Source: Mariprofundaceae bacterium
Lineage (GTDB): Bacteria; Pseudomonadota; Zetaproteobacteria; Mariprofundales; Mariprofundaceae
Assembly (NCBI GenBank): GCA_030950835.1
Contig: JAUZQU010000163.1
Location: forward strand, 1-17,161
Direction of reading: 5' to 3'
DNA: 17,161 nucleotides
The position numbers and the translations under genes were made by a program. The notes under the pieces are model-generated. The model was not told where the DNA came from, ran no database searches, and saw nothing but the letters and a program-made list of their open reading frames with translations. Within the stretch, counting starts at the first letter, position 1. Every line of letters begins with the position of its first letter. Below are positions 1 to 6,987 of this stretch, one piece after another.

Positions 1-68
1 CTGAATTCAATACCATCAACAAAGTTATTTCAGCTTTGGGGCTGCATCTGCATGTTTCGGCTTCGTAA
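1..68 (+). CDS. C-terminal end of a HigA/HTH-type antitoxin-like protein (partial)
   Basis: The frame whose first complete codon is at position 3 is open from the window edge and stops with TAA at 66-68. The visible tail reads NTINKVISALGLHLHVSAS. This hydrophobic pattern (a helix, then 'ALGL.L.V') is typical of the extreme C-terminus of small helix-turn-helix antitoxins of the HigA/addiction-module antidote type. The DNA-binding part and any toxin partner lie outside the window. The fragment is short, so this is recognition by pattern only. It could equally be the end of another Xre-family regulator. Confidence 0.45.
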   Translation, partial: EFNTINKVISALGLHLHVSAS

Positions 69-75
69 ACAGGCT

Positions 76-106
76 TGACTTAATACACACGGTGTGTATT
101 AAGTCA
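76..106. repeat. Perfect 15-bp inverted repeat (31-bp palindrome with a 1-nt centre)
   Basis: The arm TGACTTAATACACAC (76-90) is followed by one G and then the exact reverse complement (92-106). It starts 7 bases after the stop codon of the upstream antitoxin-like fragment. A 1-nt spacer gives dyad symmetry suited to a dimeric protein site. As RNA it would form a strong stem with a small loop, but no T-run follows, so it is not a canonical intrinsic terminator. Possible roles are an operator, a recombination site, or a factor-assisted terminator for the upstream gene. Confidence 0.7.
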
Positions 107-119
107 CCATGGGAAGAAA

Positions 120-225
120 GGGGTCTGGTCTATCATTGTATCAAGTTAGAAAAACTGTACGCTTAGCTTATGGTTACATCGTGAGGGGCGAAGCAAATGG
201 ATGATATAATGATGGACCCGACCCC
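120..225. mobile_element. Small inverted-repeat element, REP/RAYT-associated or MITE-like (non-coding)
   Basis: Two 24-bp ends form an inverted repeat with 21 of 24 positions matching: 120-143 begins GGGGTCTGGTC, and 202-225 ends GACCCGACCCC. About 58 bp of non-coding DNA lies between them. The GGGGTC-type ends with an adjacent TATCATT..TATCA block resemble the repeats that accompany REP-associated tyrosine transposases (Y1/TnpA-REP) in many gammaproteobacteria. No transposase is encoded inside, so it would be non-autonomous. The family assignment is from memory of such repeats and is inferred. The inverted repeat itself is directly visible. Confidence 0.55.
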
Positions 226-281
226 TCCCCGCGTTTGAAAGCGGACAAGCGTGTGTCGCCGACCGGACAAAGTAATTGACG

Positions 282-341
282 TTAGACAGCAGCAATATCT
301 TCAATCGTTGCTATACGTTGCTCATCCATTTGTACCAACAT
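282..341 (-). pseudogene. Possible decayed 5' end of an IS transposase/integrase gene
   Basis: Reading leftward, a GGGAG motif abuts an ATG, followed by MLVQMDEQRIATIEDIAAV and a stop. The segment MDEQRIATIEDIAA resembles the start of some IS integrase/transposase proteins, which open with a short '.TIEQ..AFL' helix. The frame closes after 19 codons and nothing recognisable continues in other frames. It would be a remnant, in keeping with the neighbouring inverted-repeat element. The whole 226-438 stretch otherwise shows no convincing gene. Confidence 0.2.
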
Positions 342-438
342 CTCCCTATTATGGACGACATACTCGATTTCAGACTCATTTCATATTGGAAAAGGTTTAA
401 ACTTGCGAAGTGGCATTTGATGTGCTTAGCTAGGGACT

Positions 439-1128
439 ATGAAAAATAACCCACCATATAGCACGCTGTTACTGGAAGATGAAACACCAACACGCGACTT
501 TTTGTCAGCATGTATTTCTATCCATGAAGATCTTGAACTCATAGGCAGTGCTGAAACATGCGCGCAAGCTATGGAGCTGTTAAAAACGCAGAAGCCTGAT
601 GTGTTGGTGGCTGATTTAGGTTTACCTGATGGTAATGGGGTGGATGTGATTCGTCATGCCAAGGCTTTGCACCCTGACATTGAAATCTTGGTGGTTTCGA
701 TGTTTGGTGATGAAGAAAATGTGGTAGCAGCTTTGGAAGCGGGGGCAAGTGGTTATTTGCTTAAAAAACAAGCCTTTGATGAGCTTGGTGAGGCGATTTT
801 ATGTTTGATGCGTGGTGAGTCGGCAATTAGCCCTGAGGTAGCGCGTTACCTGCTGAAACGTTTCAACAAAGGCTCTGCTGAAGCTGTAGAGACTTCTGTG
901 AATAAGGTGACCAAAACAGATAAATTTAACCCGCTGACAGCACGAGAGAAGGAAGTCTTGGGTTTGATTGCCAAAGGTTATAGTTATGATGAAATTGCAG
1001 AGGCATTTTCTTTGTCTACCAATACGATTCGGGCGCATATTCGTAATATTTATCGTAAGTTATCGGTGCGTTCACGTTCTGAAGCAGTGTTTGAGGCGGC
1101 ACACATGGGTATTATTGATTTTGCTTAA
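439..1128 (+). CDS. NarL/FixJ-family two-component response regulator
   Basis: The 229-residue protein is a DNA-binding response regulator. The N-terminal receiver (about 8-125) carries the acidic pair E13-D14, the predicted phospho-acceptor D59 (VADLGLPDG), S87 as the Thr/Ser switch and K109 in YLLKK. The C-terminal LuxR-type HTH (about 165-226) begins LTAREKEVLGLIAKG and includes the recognition helix STNTIRAHIRNIYRKL. An AGGG lies about 4 nt before the ATG. No partner kinase is adjacent: upstream is a repeat-rich patch, and downstream is convergent dnaB, whose stop codon overlaps this one at a shared TTAA. It is therefore an orphan regulator, and its stimulus and targets cannot be read from context. 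Confidence 0.93.
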   Translation: MKNNPPYSTLLLEDETPTRDFLSACISIHEDLELIGSAETCAQAMELLKTQKPDVLVADLGLPDGNGVDVIRHAKALHPDIEILVVSMFGDEENVVAALEAGASGYLLKKQAFDELGEAILCLMRGESAISPEVARYLLKRFNKGSAEAVETSVNKVTKTDKFNPLTAREKEVLGLIAKGYSYDEIAEAFSLSTNTIRAHIRNIYRKLSVRSRSEAVFEAAHMGIIDFA

Positions 1129-2516
1129 TCAAAACCTGCGTGGGTACCTGCATGGTTTTCAAAGCGGGTAAATTCTTTTAAGAAGGTCAGTTGGGTAGTG
1201 CCGATAGGCCCATTACGTTGTTTGGCGATGATAATTTCAGCCAAACCTTCGTTTTCAGGCTTTTTATTGTACACCTCATCCCGATAAATAAACATAATCA
1301 CATCAGCATCTTGCTCAATAGCTCCAGACTCGCGCAAATCCGACATCATAGGTCGTTTGTCAGCTCTAGACTCTAAGGAGCGGTTTAACTGTGAAAGTAT
1401 GAGTACGGGTACATCAAGCTCTTTGGCCAACATCTTCAATGAGCGTGTCATTTCACTGATTTCCAAGTCTTTACGGTCAGCCTTGGCATTGCCCGTCATC
1501 AACTGTAAATAATCAATCAAGATCATATCCAAACGCCCTTTTTCGCGTTTTAAGCGGCGTGACTTGGAGCGTACTTCAAGTACAGAAATGCCTGGGGTAT
1601 CATCGACAAAAATGGCGGCTTCGGAGAGTTTTGCCGTGCCAGAGGCAAGTTTGCGCCAATCATCAGCTACAAAGCTGCCTGTGCGCATTTTGGACATATC
1701 TACACGTGATTCAGCAGCCAATAAACGCATGGAAATTTGTTGTGCAGACATCTCTAATGAAAACACCGCAATCACATTGGGTTTACCTTCATCACGAATC
1801 GCCGCATTTTGGGCTAAGTTCATCACAAAGGCTGTTTTACCCATACTAGGGCGACCAGCAATGACAATTAAGTCGCCACGTTGCAAACCTGCTGTTTTAT
1901 CATCAAGGTCGCTAAAACCTGTGCTAACACCAGTAATTTTACGTTTATCTTCGTAACGTTTTTGTAACTCTTTATAACCTTCTTGAATCAACTCTTTTAA
2001 ACCCATAAAGTTGGGTTTGGTTTGATTAAAGCTCTCAGCAACAGCCATAATGCTGGATTCGGAGCTATCTAAATGTTCGGCGACAGGTTTGATAGGGTTT
2101 TCATACACATCTTGCGAAATATGGGCGCAAACATGCAATAGTTGACGCAAAATAGCGCGTTCACGCACAATTTCAGCATAATGTTTGACGTTGGCAGAGG
2201 TGGGGATGAGTGAAATTAAATCACCCAAATATTGTTCGCCACCACACTGATCCAAACTTTGGTCGCGCTCTAAATAATCTTTCACTGTTAAGGCATCAAC
2301 AGGGTGTTGTTTGGCAGCTAAAGCTTCAATGGCGGCAAATATCTTACCATTGGCAGCAATATAAAAATGGGAGGCAGTTAAAATGCCTTCCAATCGATCC
2401 AATGCTTCAGGGTCAAGCATGATGCCACCCAGCACGGCACATTCAGCGTCCCGTGCGTGGGGTGGCACTCGCTCACGTAAGGCTAACTCATGTGGCGAGG
2501 AGAAATCATCACTCAA
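1125..2516 (-). CDS. dnaB: Replicative DNA helicase DnaB
   Basis: This 463-residue protein is the hexameric 5'-3' helicase that unwinds DNA at the replication fork. The N-terminal domain (about 15-120, PPHARDAECAVLGG) binds primase. The RecA-like domain has Walker A GRPSMGKT (221-228), catalytic E255 in FSLEMS, Walker B ILIDYLQL (332-339), the QLNRSLE motif, and R434 in AKQRNGPIG as the likely arginine finger. Length is normal for DnaB and no intein is present. The start is TTG at 2516, overlapping the rplI stop by 4 nt (TTGA), which suggests translational coupling. An in-frame GTG at V17 is an alternative but would trim the N-terminus. The gene is last in the rpsF operon and ends convergently with the response regulator at 439. 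Confidence 0.97.
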   Translation of the reverse strand: MSDDFSSPHELALRERVPPHARDAECAVLGGIMLDPEALDRLEGILTASHFYIAANGKIFAAIEALAAKQHPVDALTVKDYLERDQSLDQCGGEQYLGDLISLIPTSANVKHYAEIVRERAILRQLLHVCAHISQDVYENPIKPVAEHLDSSESSIMAVAESFNQTKPNFMGLKELIQEGYKELQKRYEDKRKITGVSTGFSDLDDKTAGLQRGDLIVIAGRPSMGKTAFVMNLAQNAAIRDEGKPNVIAVFSLEMSAQQISMRLLAAESRVDMSKMRTGSFVADDWRKLASGTAKLSEAAIFVDDTPGISVLEVRSKSRRLKREKGRLDMILIDYLQLMTGNAKADRKDLEISEMTRSLKMLAKELDVPVLILSQLNRSLESRADKRPMMSDLRESGAIEQDADVIMFIYRDEVYNKKPENEGLAEIIIAKQRNGPIGTTQLTFLKEFTRFENHAGTHAGFD

Positions 2517-2962
2517 CTGGCTTCAGCTTCCACTGTAATCTTCAAATCAGCAACCACATCAGGGTGCAATCGTACACGGAAGACTTGCTCGCCGATTTCT
2601 TTGATAGGTGTATCTTGTAAGATGTCACGACGTGCAACATCATAACCTTCTGCTTTAAGTAAGACTGCCAATTCAGCAGCACCCACAGAGCCGTACAAGT
2701 GTTTACCATCAGAAGTTGCGCGAACTACAGTGAGTTCTACAGAAGCCATTTTTTTAGCTTCAGTTTGCGCAGTTTCTAATACAGAGCGTTGTTGTTCTTC
2801 TAAAACACTACGTCTGCGTTCAAATACTTTACGATTGCCAGAGTTGGCAACGATTGCTTTGCTTTGTGGCAAAAGGAAGTTGCGGCCGTATCCAGCGCGA
2901 ACATTCACTTCATCACCTACATTTCCCAATCCTTCTACACGTTCCAAAAGAATTAATTCCAT
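2513..2962 (-). CDS. rplI: 50S ribosomal protein L9
   Basis: L9 binds 23S rRNA at the base of the L1 stalk and supports reading-frame maintenance. The N-terminal domain (MELILLERVEGLGNVGDEVNV, then GYGRNFLLP) is the conserved signature. It is joined by a long charged helix (RRRSVLEEQQ.., about 50-75) to the C-terminal domain (GSVGAAELA..., RDILQDTPIKEIGEQVFRV). Two adjacent ATGs exist at 2965 and 2962. The second is chosen because AGGAG then sits 7 nt away and the protein starts MELILLE like its family (149 residues). It overlaps the stop of the upstream DUF2232 gene and its own stop overlaps dnaB. Confidence 0.96.
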   Translation of the reverse strand: MELILLERVEGLGNVGDEVNVRAGYGRNFLLPQSKAIVANSGNRKVFERRRSVLEEQQRSVLETAQTEAKKMASVELTVVRATSDGKHLYGSVGAAELAVLLKAEGYDVARRDILQDTPIKEIGEQVFRVRLHPDVVADLKITVEAEAS

Positions 2963-3984
2963 CATGTTTCTCCTGTTGTCGAAAGCATGTTTCGACGAAA
3001 ATTAAACCAAATATCAAGTAGCCCTATGATCATAAACAAAGGGATAATAGGCACCCAAAAAAATAACATTACATACATAATCACAACACTGTTCGACATA
3101 CCTTTGCTGCGCAGCCATAGATGCACCACAGCCACACCTTGCACGGCGTACATGCTGGCTAAAACCAGCAGTACATTGATGCTGATATACTGCAAACCCC
3201 CATCAGCGATGTTGGCAAACAGAGCTGCTGCAAGCAATACATAGACAGTATGGCTTGGCATCGCAAAGTGTAACATAGGGGTATCATCACCATGAAAGAA
3301 ACCATACTTATGTGCAGTTTGACGTGCAAAAAGGATGTTCCACCACCAGACCAACCACAAGCTAAAGACCAACATGCCAGGGAAGACAAAGATGATATTG
3401 CTTTGCAGTTGTTGGACTTGCAACAACGCTGCGGCATCACCCACAGGAACGTTTTTAAGCATGTTGGCAAAAAGCGGTTCGCAGATGAGGGTGACGGTTG
3501 CTTTGATGCTTGAGGCATCGCTGCTGAACCATAACGTGATGAAGACCAAGGCAAACAAGCTGCTCAATAAAAGCCATGATGCTTGTTGGAATTGCTGAGG
3601 CAGTTGTAGGCGTTGTGTGACCAACAAGGTTGGCACAACAAAGAAACCGACAAAAATGAGCAATATCAAACCGCTTGCGGAGGATAAAAACATGATCGCT
3701 AAAGTCGCAATCGCGGCGACTTGCAAGGTATATTTCAAACCACCACCCAACAAAGCCAAGGCAAACACTGCAGGTACTGCGGTGAGCAGCAGGGTTCCTA
3801 GCAGCGCGGCTATCAAGCCGAGCAGCGGAACGCTACCCAATGTGACTTCAAACAAGATGCTTGAAGTCAGCATGAACACAATCAAAAAGGCGCAGGGAAA
3901 CCGCTTGGTGAGGAAAAAATCCATCACAGGCGGCATCGCTGCAACTTGTTGAGCGTGTTCTGGCTCTGGAGGCTGTTGATTCAT
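2962..3984 (-). CDS. DUF2232 (YybS-like) integral membrane protein
   Basis: This 340-residue, strongly hydrophobic protein has about eight predicted membrane segments (roughly 31-49, 52-80, 86-121 as one or two, 136-153, 196-219, 246-260, 266-292 and 298-325). The cytoplasmic N-terminus is short and Pro/Gln-rich. A tryptophan cluster (LWLVWWWN) lies at 209-216. Position between rpsR and rplI is the usual place of DUF2232/YybS proteins in several proteobacteria, and that synteny supports the assignment as much as the sequence does. The biochemical function is unknown. Its stop codon overlaps the rplI start, so the two are co-translated. The start at 3984 has no strong Shine-Dalgarno. Confidence 0.75.
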   Translation of the reverse strand: MNQQPPEPEHAQQVAAMPPVMDFFLTKRFPCAFLIVFMLTSSILFEVTLGSVPLLGLIAALLGTLLLTAVPAVFALALLGGGLKYTLQVAAIATLAIMFLSSASGLILLIFVGFFVVPTLLVTQRLQLPQQFQQASWLLLSSLFALVFITLWFSSDASSIKATVTLICEPLFANMLKNVPVGDAAALLQVQQLQSNIIFVFPGMLVFSLWLVWWWNILFARQTAHKYGFFHGDDTPMLHFAMPSHTVYVLLAAALFANIADGGLQYISINVLLVLASMYAVQGVAVVHLWLRSKGMSNSVVIMYVMLFFWVPIIPLFMIIGLLDIWFNFRRNMLSTTGET

Positions 3985-4013
3985 GATGTTGTGTTATTTA
4001 ACCTGTCTTTGTA

Positions 4014-4403
4014 TCAATCGTGATGCAAAGGTGTGAAAGCTAATAAGGCTAAAATACGCGCACGTTTGACCGCTGTGGTCAACTGACGCTGATGTTTAGC
4101 ACAAGTGCTGGTCACACGAGAAGGGGTAATCTTAGAGCGCTCTGAAACGAACTGCCCCAACAATACTGGGTCTTTGTGATCAATCTTTAAGCTGGTATCC
4201 GCACAGAATTTGCAAAACTTGCGACGACGTTGAAATTTACCACGACCACCAGGGCCGTTACGACGCGCTGGACGTTCAGGGCGACCTGCTGGACGAGTAG
4301 GGCGACTGCCTTCCGTACGCACTGGGCGTTCTGTTGGTTTTGCTGCACTTTTTGTTTCTACTTTAGCTGCTTCTGGAGCGGCTGTTTTTGTTTCTTCACT
4401 CAT
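4014..4403 (-). CDS. rpsR: 30S ribosomal protein S18 with a long N-terminal extension
   Basis: S18 binds the central domain of 16S rRNA as a heterodimer with S6. The family core is at about 58-129, including KFCKFC (a CxxC zinc-type motif), DHKDPVLLGQFVSERSKI and TSTCAKHQRQLTTAVKRAR. The protein is 129 residues, against about 75 usual. The extra ~55 residues begin with an Ala/Glu/Lys/Thr stretch like the S6 tail and then become Arg/Pro/Gly-rich (RPTRPAGRPERPARRNGPGG). GGAG lies 8 nt before the ATG, which supports this start and hence the extension. It lies between the PriB-like gene and the DUF2232 gene. Confidence 0.95.
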   Translation of the reverse strand: MSEETKTAAPEAAKVETKSAAKPTERPVRTEGSRPTRPAGRPERPARRNGPGGRGKFQRRRKFCKFCADTSLKIDHKDPVLLGQFVSERSKITPSRVTSTCAKHQRQLTTAVKRARILALLAFTPLHHD

Positions 4404-4419
4404 GTTTATTCTCCAATTT

Positions 4420-4755
4420 TTATGACGTTATCACATCAACTTGATGTACCCAAACTTCAACTTGTCCCCAACGTTGTTCGCCATCACGGCTATAATAACG
4501 ACGTCGAAGCTCGCCTTGAACTTGTACAGCTTTACCGTTGAGCTTCACCAGCAGTTCCGCGTGTTTCCCCTCTGCCCGCAAAGGCATAGGTTGCTCATCA
4601 CATGTGGTGGCGCGTTGCTGCCCTAAGTGTGGACGATCCACCAGTAAGGCTGCTATCACGGCAAGGCTACCATCGGGCATCCAGCGGTCGTGAATGTCTT
4701 GAATGACACCACAAAGCTGGACAGCATTGCCTTTAGGCTTTTGCTGCTTCTCCAC
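4420..4755 (-). CDS. priB: PriB-like primosomal replication protein N (single-stranded-DNA-binding OB fold)
   Basis: PriB helps PriA reload the replicative helicase at stalled forks. The protein shows an OB-fold pattern: GNAVQLCGVIQDIHDRWMP, then LAVIAALLVDRPH, a loop, LLVKLNGKAVQVQGELR, and a final VEVWVHQVDVI strand. It occupies the classical priB slot between rpsF and rpsR. The frame is open from a TTG at 4782 (120 residues). I prefer the GTG at 4755 (111 residues), because it leaves only a short leader before the first strand and a smaller, 23-nt overlap with rpsF. The overlap suggests coupled translation. Identity rests on synteny plus fold pattern. A generic Ssb-like protein is the alternative. 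Confidence 0.75.
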   Translation of the reverse strand: MEKQQKPKGNAVQLCGVIQDIHDRWMPDGSLAVIAALLVDRPHLGQQRATTCDEQPMPLRAEGKHAELLVKLNGKAVQVQGELRRRYYSRDGEQRWGQVEVWVHQVDVITS

Positions 4756-5257
4756 TTTCTGTGCCTGCGGGTTTAGTTTCAACTACTGGAGTTTCAGCGG
4801 TTTTGCTTTCAACTGCCTCAGCTTCAACATCTTTGCTCTCAGCAGTTGCTGCTTCAGGGTTAGATGTAGTTTCAGTGGTTTTGCTTTCAGCACTGGCTTC
4901 AGTGTCTGCAGCTTTAGCTTCTTCACTGCTTGCTGCGATACGTCTACGCAATAATGGTGAAGGTTCATCTGAAAGTTCAGTGATGCTGGTGGTTAAGAAG
5001 CGCAAAACACGCTCATCTAAACGTAAAATATCATCTACGATTTTAGAGATGTTTGAAGCACCATCAGTCACCAATAGTGAGTAATGACCACGTTTTCTTT
5101 TTTGGATAGAATAAGCAAGTGGACGTGAACCCCAGTATTCGCGTTTCACGATACGGGCTCCTGCTTTTTCGATGCGATCGACCAGTTCATTGGTCAATAC
5201 TTCGTTGTTTTCCTGAGATACATCAGGGCTTACGATAAACACTGTTTCGTAATACAT
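4733..5257 (-). CDS. rpsF: 30S ribosomal protein S6 with a long acidic C-terminal tail
   Basis: S6 partners S18 on the 30S platform. The ferredoxin-like core (about 1-105) has MYYETVFIVSPD, the strand YWGSRPLAYSIQKRKRGHYSLL and the segment LRLDERVLRFLTTSI. The start is the ATG at 5257, with AGGAG 4 nt upstream. The frame is open further 5', but that would put non-family sequence before MYYE. The protein is 174 residues, with about 65 residues beyond the core that are rich in Ala, Glu, Thr and Lys and built on loose ESKxxE repeats. This tail is probably disordered and acidic. The gene is first in the operon and its 3' end overlaps the PriB-like gene. Confidence 0.95.
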   Translation of the reverse strand: MYYETVFIVSPDVSQENNEVLTNELVDRIEKAGARIVKREYWGSRPLAYSIQKRKRGHYSLLVTDGASNISKIVDDILRLDERVLRFLTTSITELSDEPSPLLRRRIAASSEEAKAADTEASAESKTTETTSNPEAATAESKDVEAEAVESKTAETPVVETKPAGTESGEAAKA

Positions 5258-5274
5258 AGCGCTCCTCTTGGCTA

Positions 5275-5301
5275 GATTACCTATCACATGATAAGGTAAT
5301 C
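5275..5301 (-). promoter_or_regulatory. Hairpin in the rpsF leader, possible ribosomal-protein operator
   Basis: In the RNA sense of the operon, GATTACC-T-TATCA is followed directly by TGATA-GGTAATC-type complement. This gives arms of 7 and 5 bp with one bulged base, ending a few nt before the rpsF Shine-Dalgarno. Many bacteria regulate this operon by S6:S18 binding to the rpsF leader, so an autoregulatory role is plausible. The CCG bulge I associate with the known S6:S18 leader motif is not visible here, so the role is unproven. Confidence 0.35.
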
Positions 5302-5374
5302 GTTGCCCTGAAACATTTTTAGGCGCGTTCAGAGCAAGGTTATTTATTTTCACTGTTTTTACGCAGCGAGCGGC

Positions 5375-5402
5375 ATGGTATAGGTCAAGCTTTTGTTGTC
5401 AA
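5375..5402 (-). promoter_or_regulatory. Candidate sigma-70 promoter of the rpsF operon
   Basis: On the minus strand TTGACA (5402-5397) is a perfect -35 match. It is followed after 16 nt by TACCAT (5380-5375), a 4-of-6 match to -10. It sits about 120 nt upstream of rpsF in the divergent rpsF/ilvA gap and would give a leader containing the hairpin at 5275-5301. On the plus strand the same bases read TTGTCA but lack a convincing -10. Confidence 0.5.
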
Positions 5403-5405
5403 TAT

Positions 5406-5440
5406 GCAGCAGCAATTCTACGCATGGCATTGCCTGCTGC
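5406..5440 (+). repeat. Stem-loop in the ilvA 5' leader
   Basis: GCAGCAGCAA (5406-5415) pairs with TTG-C-CTGCTGC (5430-5440), giving a 10-bp stem with a single bulged C and a 14-nt loop, ending 24 nt before the ilvA ATG. It may affect ilvA mRNA or simply be a fortuitous GCA/TGC repeat. No T-run, leader peptide rich in branched-chain codons or other attenuator element was found beside it. Confidence 0.3.
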
Positions 5441-5464
5441 TGACTTGCTCTGTAGAAATCGCTT

Positions 5465-6976
5465 ATGTCATTTGATTATCTACACGCCATTAGCCACAGT
5501 AAAGTCTACGAAATTGCCGATAAAACACCGCTCACCGCCGCGCCTAAGCTTAGCCAACGTCTGGCGAACCACGTCTTGTTCAAACGCGAAGACTTACAAT
5601 CCGTATTTTCCTTCAAATTGCGTGGGGCATTCAATAAAATAGCACATTTAACGCCCAGCGAACGTGCAAAAGGGGTGATTTGTGCTTCAGCAGGCAACCA
5701 TGGGCAAGGTGTAGCCAAAAGTGCGGCACATTTAGGCATGAAAGCGACGATTGTGATGCCTGAAACTACGCCTGAAATCAAAGTGTTGGCAGTAGAAGCT
5801 TTGGGCGGACATGTGGTCTTGGTGGGCGATTCGTATTCTGATGCAGCGGCACATGCGCAGGTGCTGTGTGCTGAAAGTGGCTTCACCTTTATCCACCCTT
5901 ATGATGATCCTTTGGTGATTGCAGGGCAAGGTACGATTGCGCTGGAGCTGTTGGCACAATGTGGGCAACAAGAGATGGATGTTGTGTTTATACCGATTGG
6001 CGGCGGTGGTTTGATTGCAGGTTTAGCGGTGTATTTAAAAGCTTTTTCACCCCAAACTAAAATCATCGGTGTAGAACCTGTGGATTCAGCAGCCATGTTT
6101 GACTCTTTACAAGCAGGTGAGCGGGTAGAGCTAGAGCAGGTAGGCATCTTTGCTGATGGTGTGGCAGTGAAAAAAGTGGGTAGACATACCTTGGCTATGT
6201 GTCAGCAGTATGTGGATGAAGTCATCTTGGTGGATACCGACGAAATTTGTGCTGCAATGAAAGATATTTATGATGAAAGTAGAGCTATTGTAGAGCCTGC
6301 TGGGGCGTTGGCTGTGGCAGGTTTGAAGCGTTATGTGCAGCGTGAAAAGCTTGCGGGACAACGTTTGATTGCTATCAATAGTGGGGCAAACATGAATTTT
6401 GATCGTTTGCGTCATGTTGCCGAACGCGCCGAGTTGGGTGAGCAGCGCGAGGCAGTGTTTGCGGTACACATTCCTGAACAAGCAGGTTCATTTTTACAAT
6501 TTTGCAAGCTGTTAACAGCGCATAATATCACTGAATTTAACTACCGTATGTCCAGCCGTGAGCAGGCGTATGTGTATGTGGGGGTGGCGATTCGGGGGGC
6601 AGCAGAAAGCCAACAGATTGCACTTGAATTGGAGCAAGCAGGTTATGCGCTGACAACATTGTTGGACAACGAAGCGGCGAAATTACATTTAAGGCATTTG
6701 GTGGGTGGCAAAAGTGCGGTGGTGCATGATGAACGTCTATATCGCTTTGAATTTCCCGAAAGACCACGCGCCTTGCTTGATTTTTTAAGTAAAATGGCAG
6801 GAAGATGGAATATTTCACTGTTTCACTATCGCAATCATGGTGCAGCATTTGGACGTGTATTGGTGGGTATGGAAGTGAGCCAAGCTGAGATGGCAGACTT
6901 TCAAAGTTTCTTGGCTGATGTGGGTTATTTTTATGTGGATGAAAGTGAAAATACAGCTTTGCGTCTGTTTTTATAA
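5465..6976 (+). CDS. ilvA: Biosynthetic threonine ammonia-lyase (threonine dehydratase) IlvA
   Basis: This PLP enzyme deaminates L-threonine to 2-oxobutanoate, the first step towards isoleucine. The catalytic domain (about 1-320) has the PLP lysine K51 in SFKLRGAFNK, SAGNHGQG (75-82), the phosphate-binding GGGGL (179-183) and INSGAN near its end. The C-terminal ~180 residues contain two ACT-like repeats (FAVHIPEQAGSF.. and YRFEFPERPRALLDFL..), the layout of the long, isoleucine-inhibited biosynthetic enzyme rather than the short catabolic form. Its 503 residues match that class. An in-frame TAG lies just upstream, so the ATG at 5465 is the first possible start. Its Shine-Dalgarno is weak. bioA follows after 11 nt. 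Confidence 0.96.
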   Translation: MSFDYLHAISHSKVYEIADKTPLTAAPKLSQRLANHVLFKREDLQSVFSFKLRGAFNKIAHLTPSERAKGVICASAGNHGQGVAKSAAHLGMKATIVMPETTPEIKVLAVEALGGHVVLVGDSYSDAAAHAQVLCAESGFTFIHPYDDPLVIAGQGTIALELLAQCGQQEMDVVFIPIGGGGLIAGLAVYLKAFSPQTKIIGVEPVDSAAMFDSLQAGERVELEQVGIFADGVAVKKVGRHTLAMCQQYVDEVILVDTDEICAAMKDIYDESRAIVEPAGALAVAGLKRYVQREKLAGQRLIAINSGANMNFDRLRHVAERAELGEQREAVFAVHIPEQAGSFLQFCKLLTAHNITEFNYRMSSREQAYVYVGVAIRGAAESQQIALELEQAGYALTTLLDNEAAKLHLRHLVGGKSAVVHDERLYRFEFPERPRALLDFLSKMAGRWNISLFHYRNHGAAFGRVLVGMEVSQAEMADFQSFLADVGYFYVDESENTALRLFL

Positions 6977-6987
6977 AAGGCAACGTC

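Noticed and set aside
4761..5084. Plus-strand frame opposite rpsF
   Set aside because: The Ser/Ala/Leu-rich product is the antisense of the low-complexity S6 tail and has no independent support.
5258..5353. Upstream extension of rpsF (32 extra codons)
   Set aside because: The extension covers the leader hairpin and lacks S6 family sequence. The ATG at 5257 has AGGAG before it and gives the family start MYYETVFIV.
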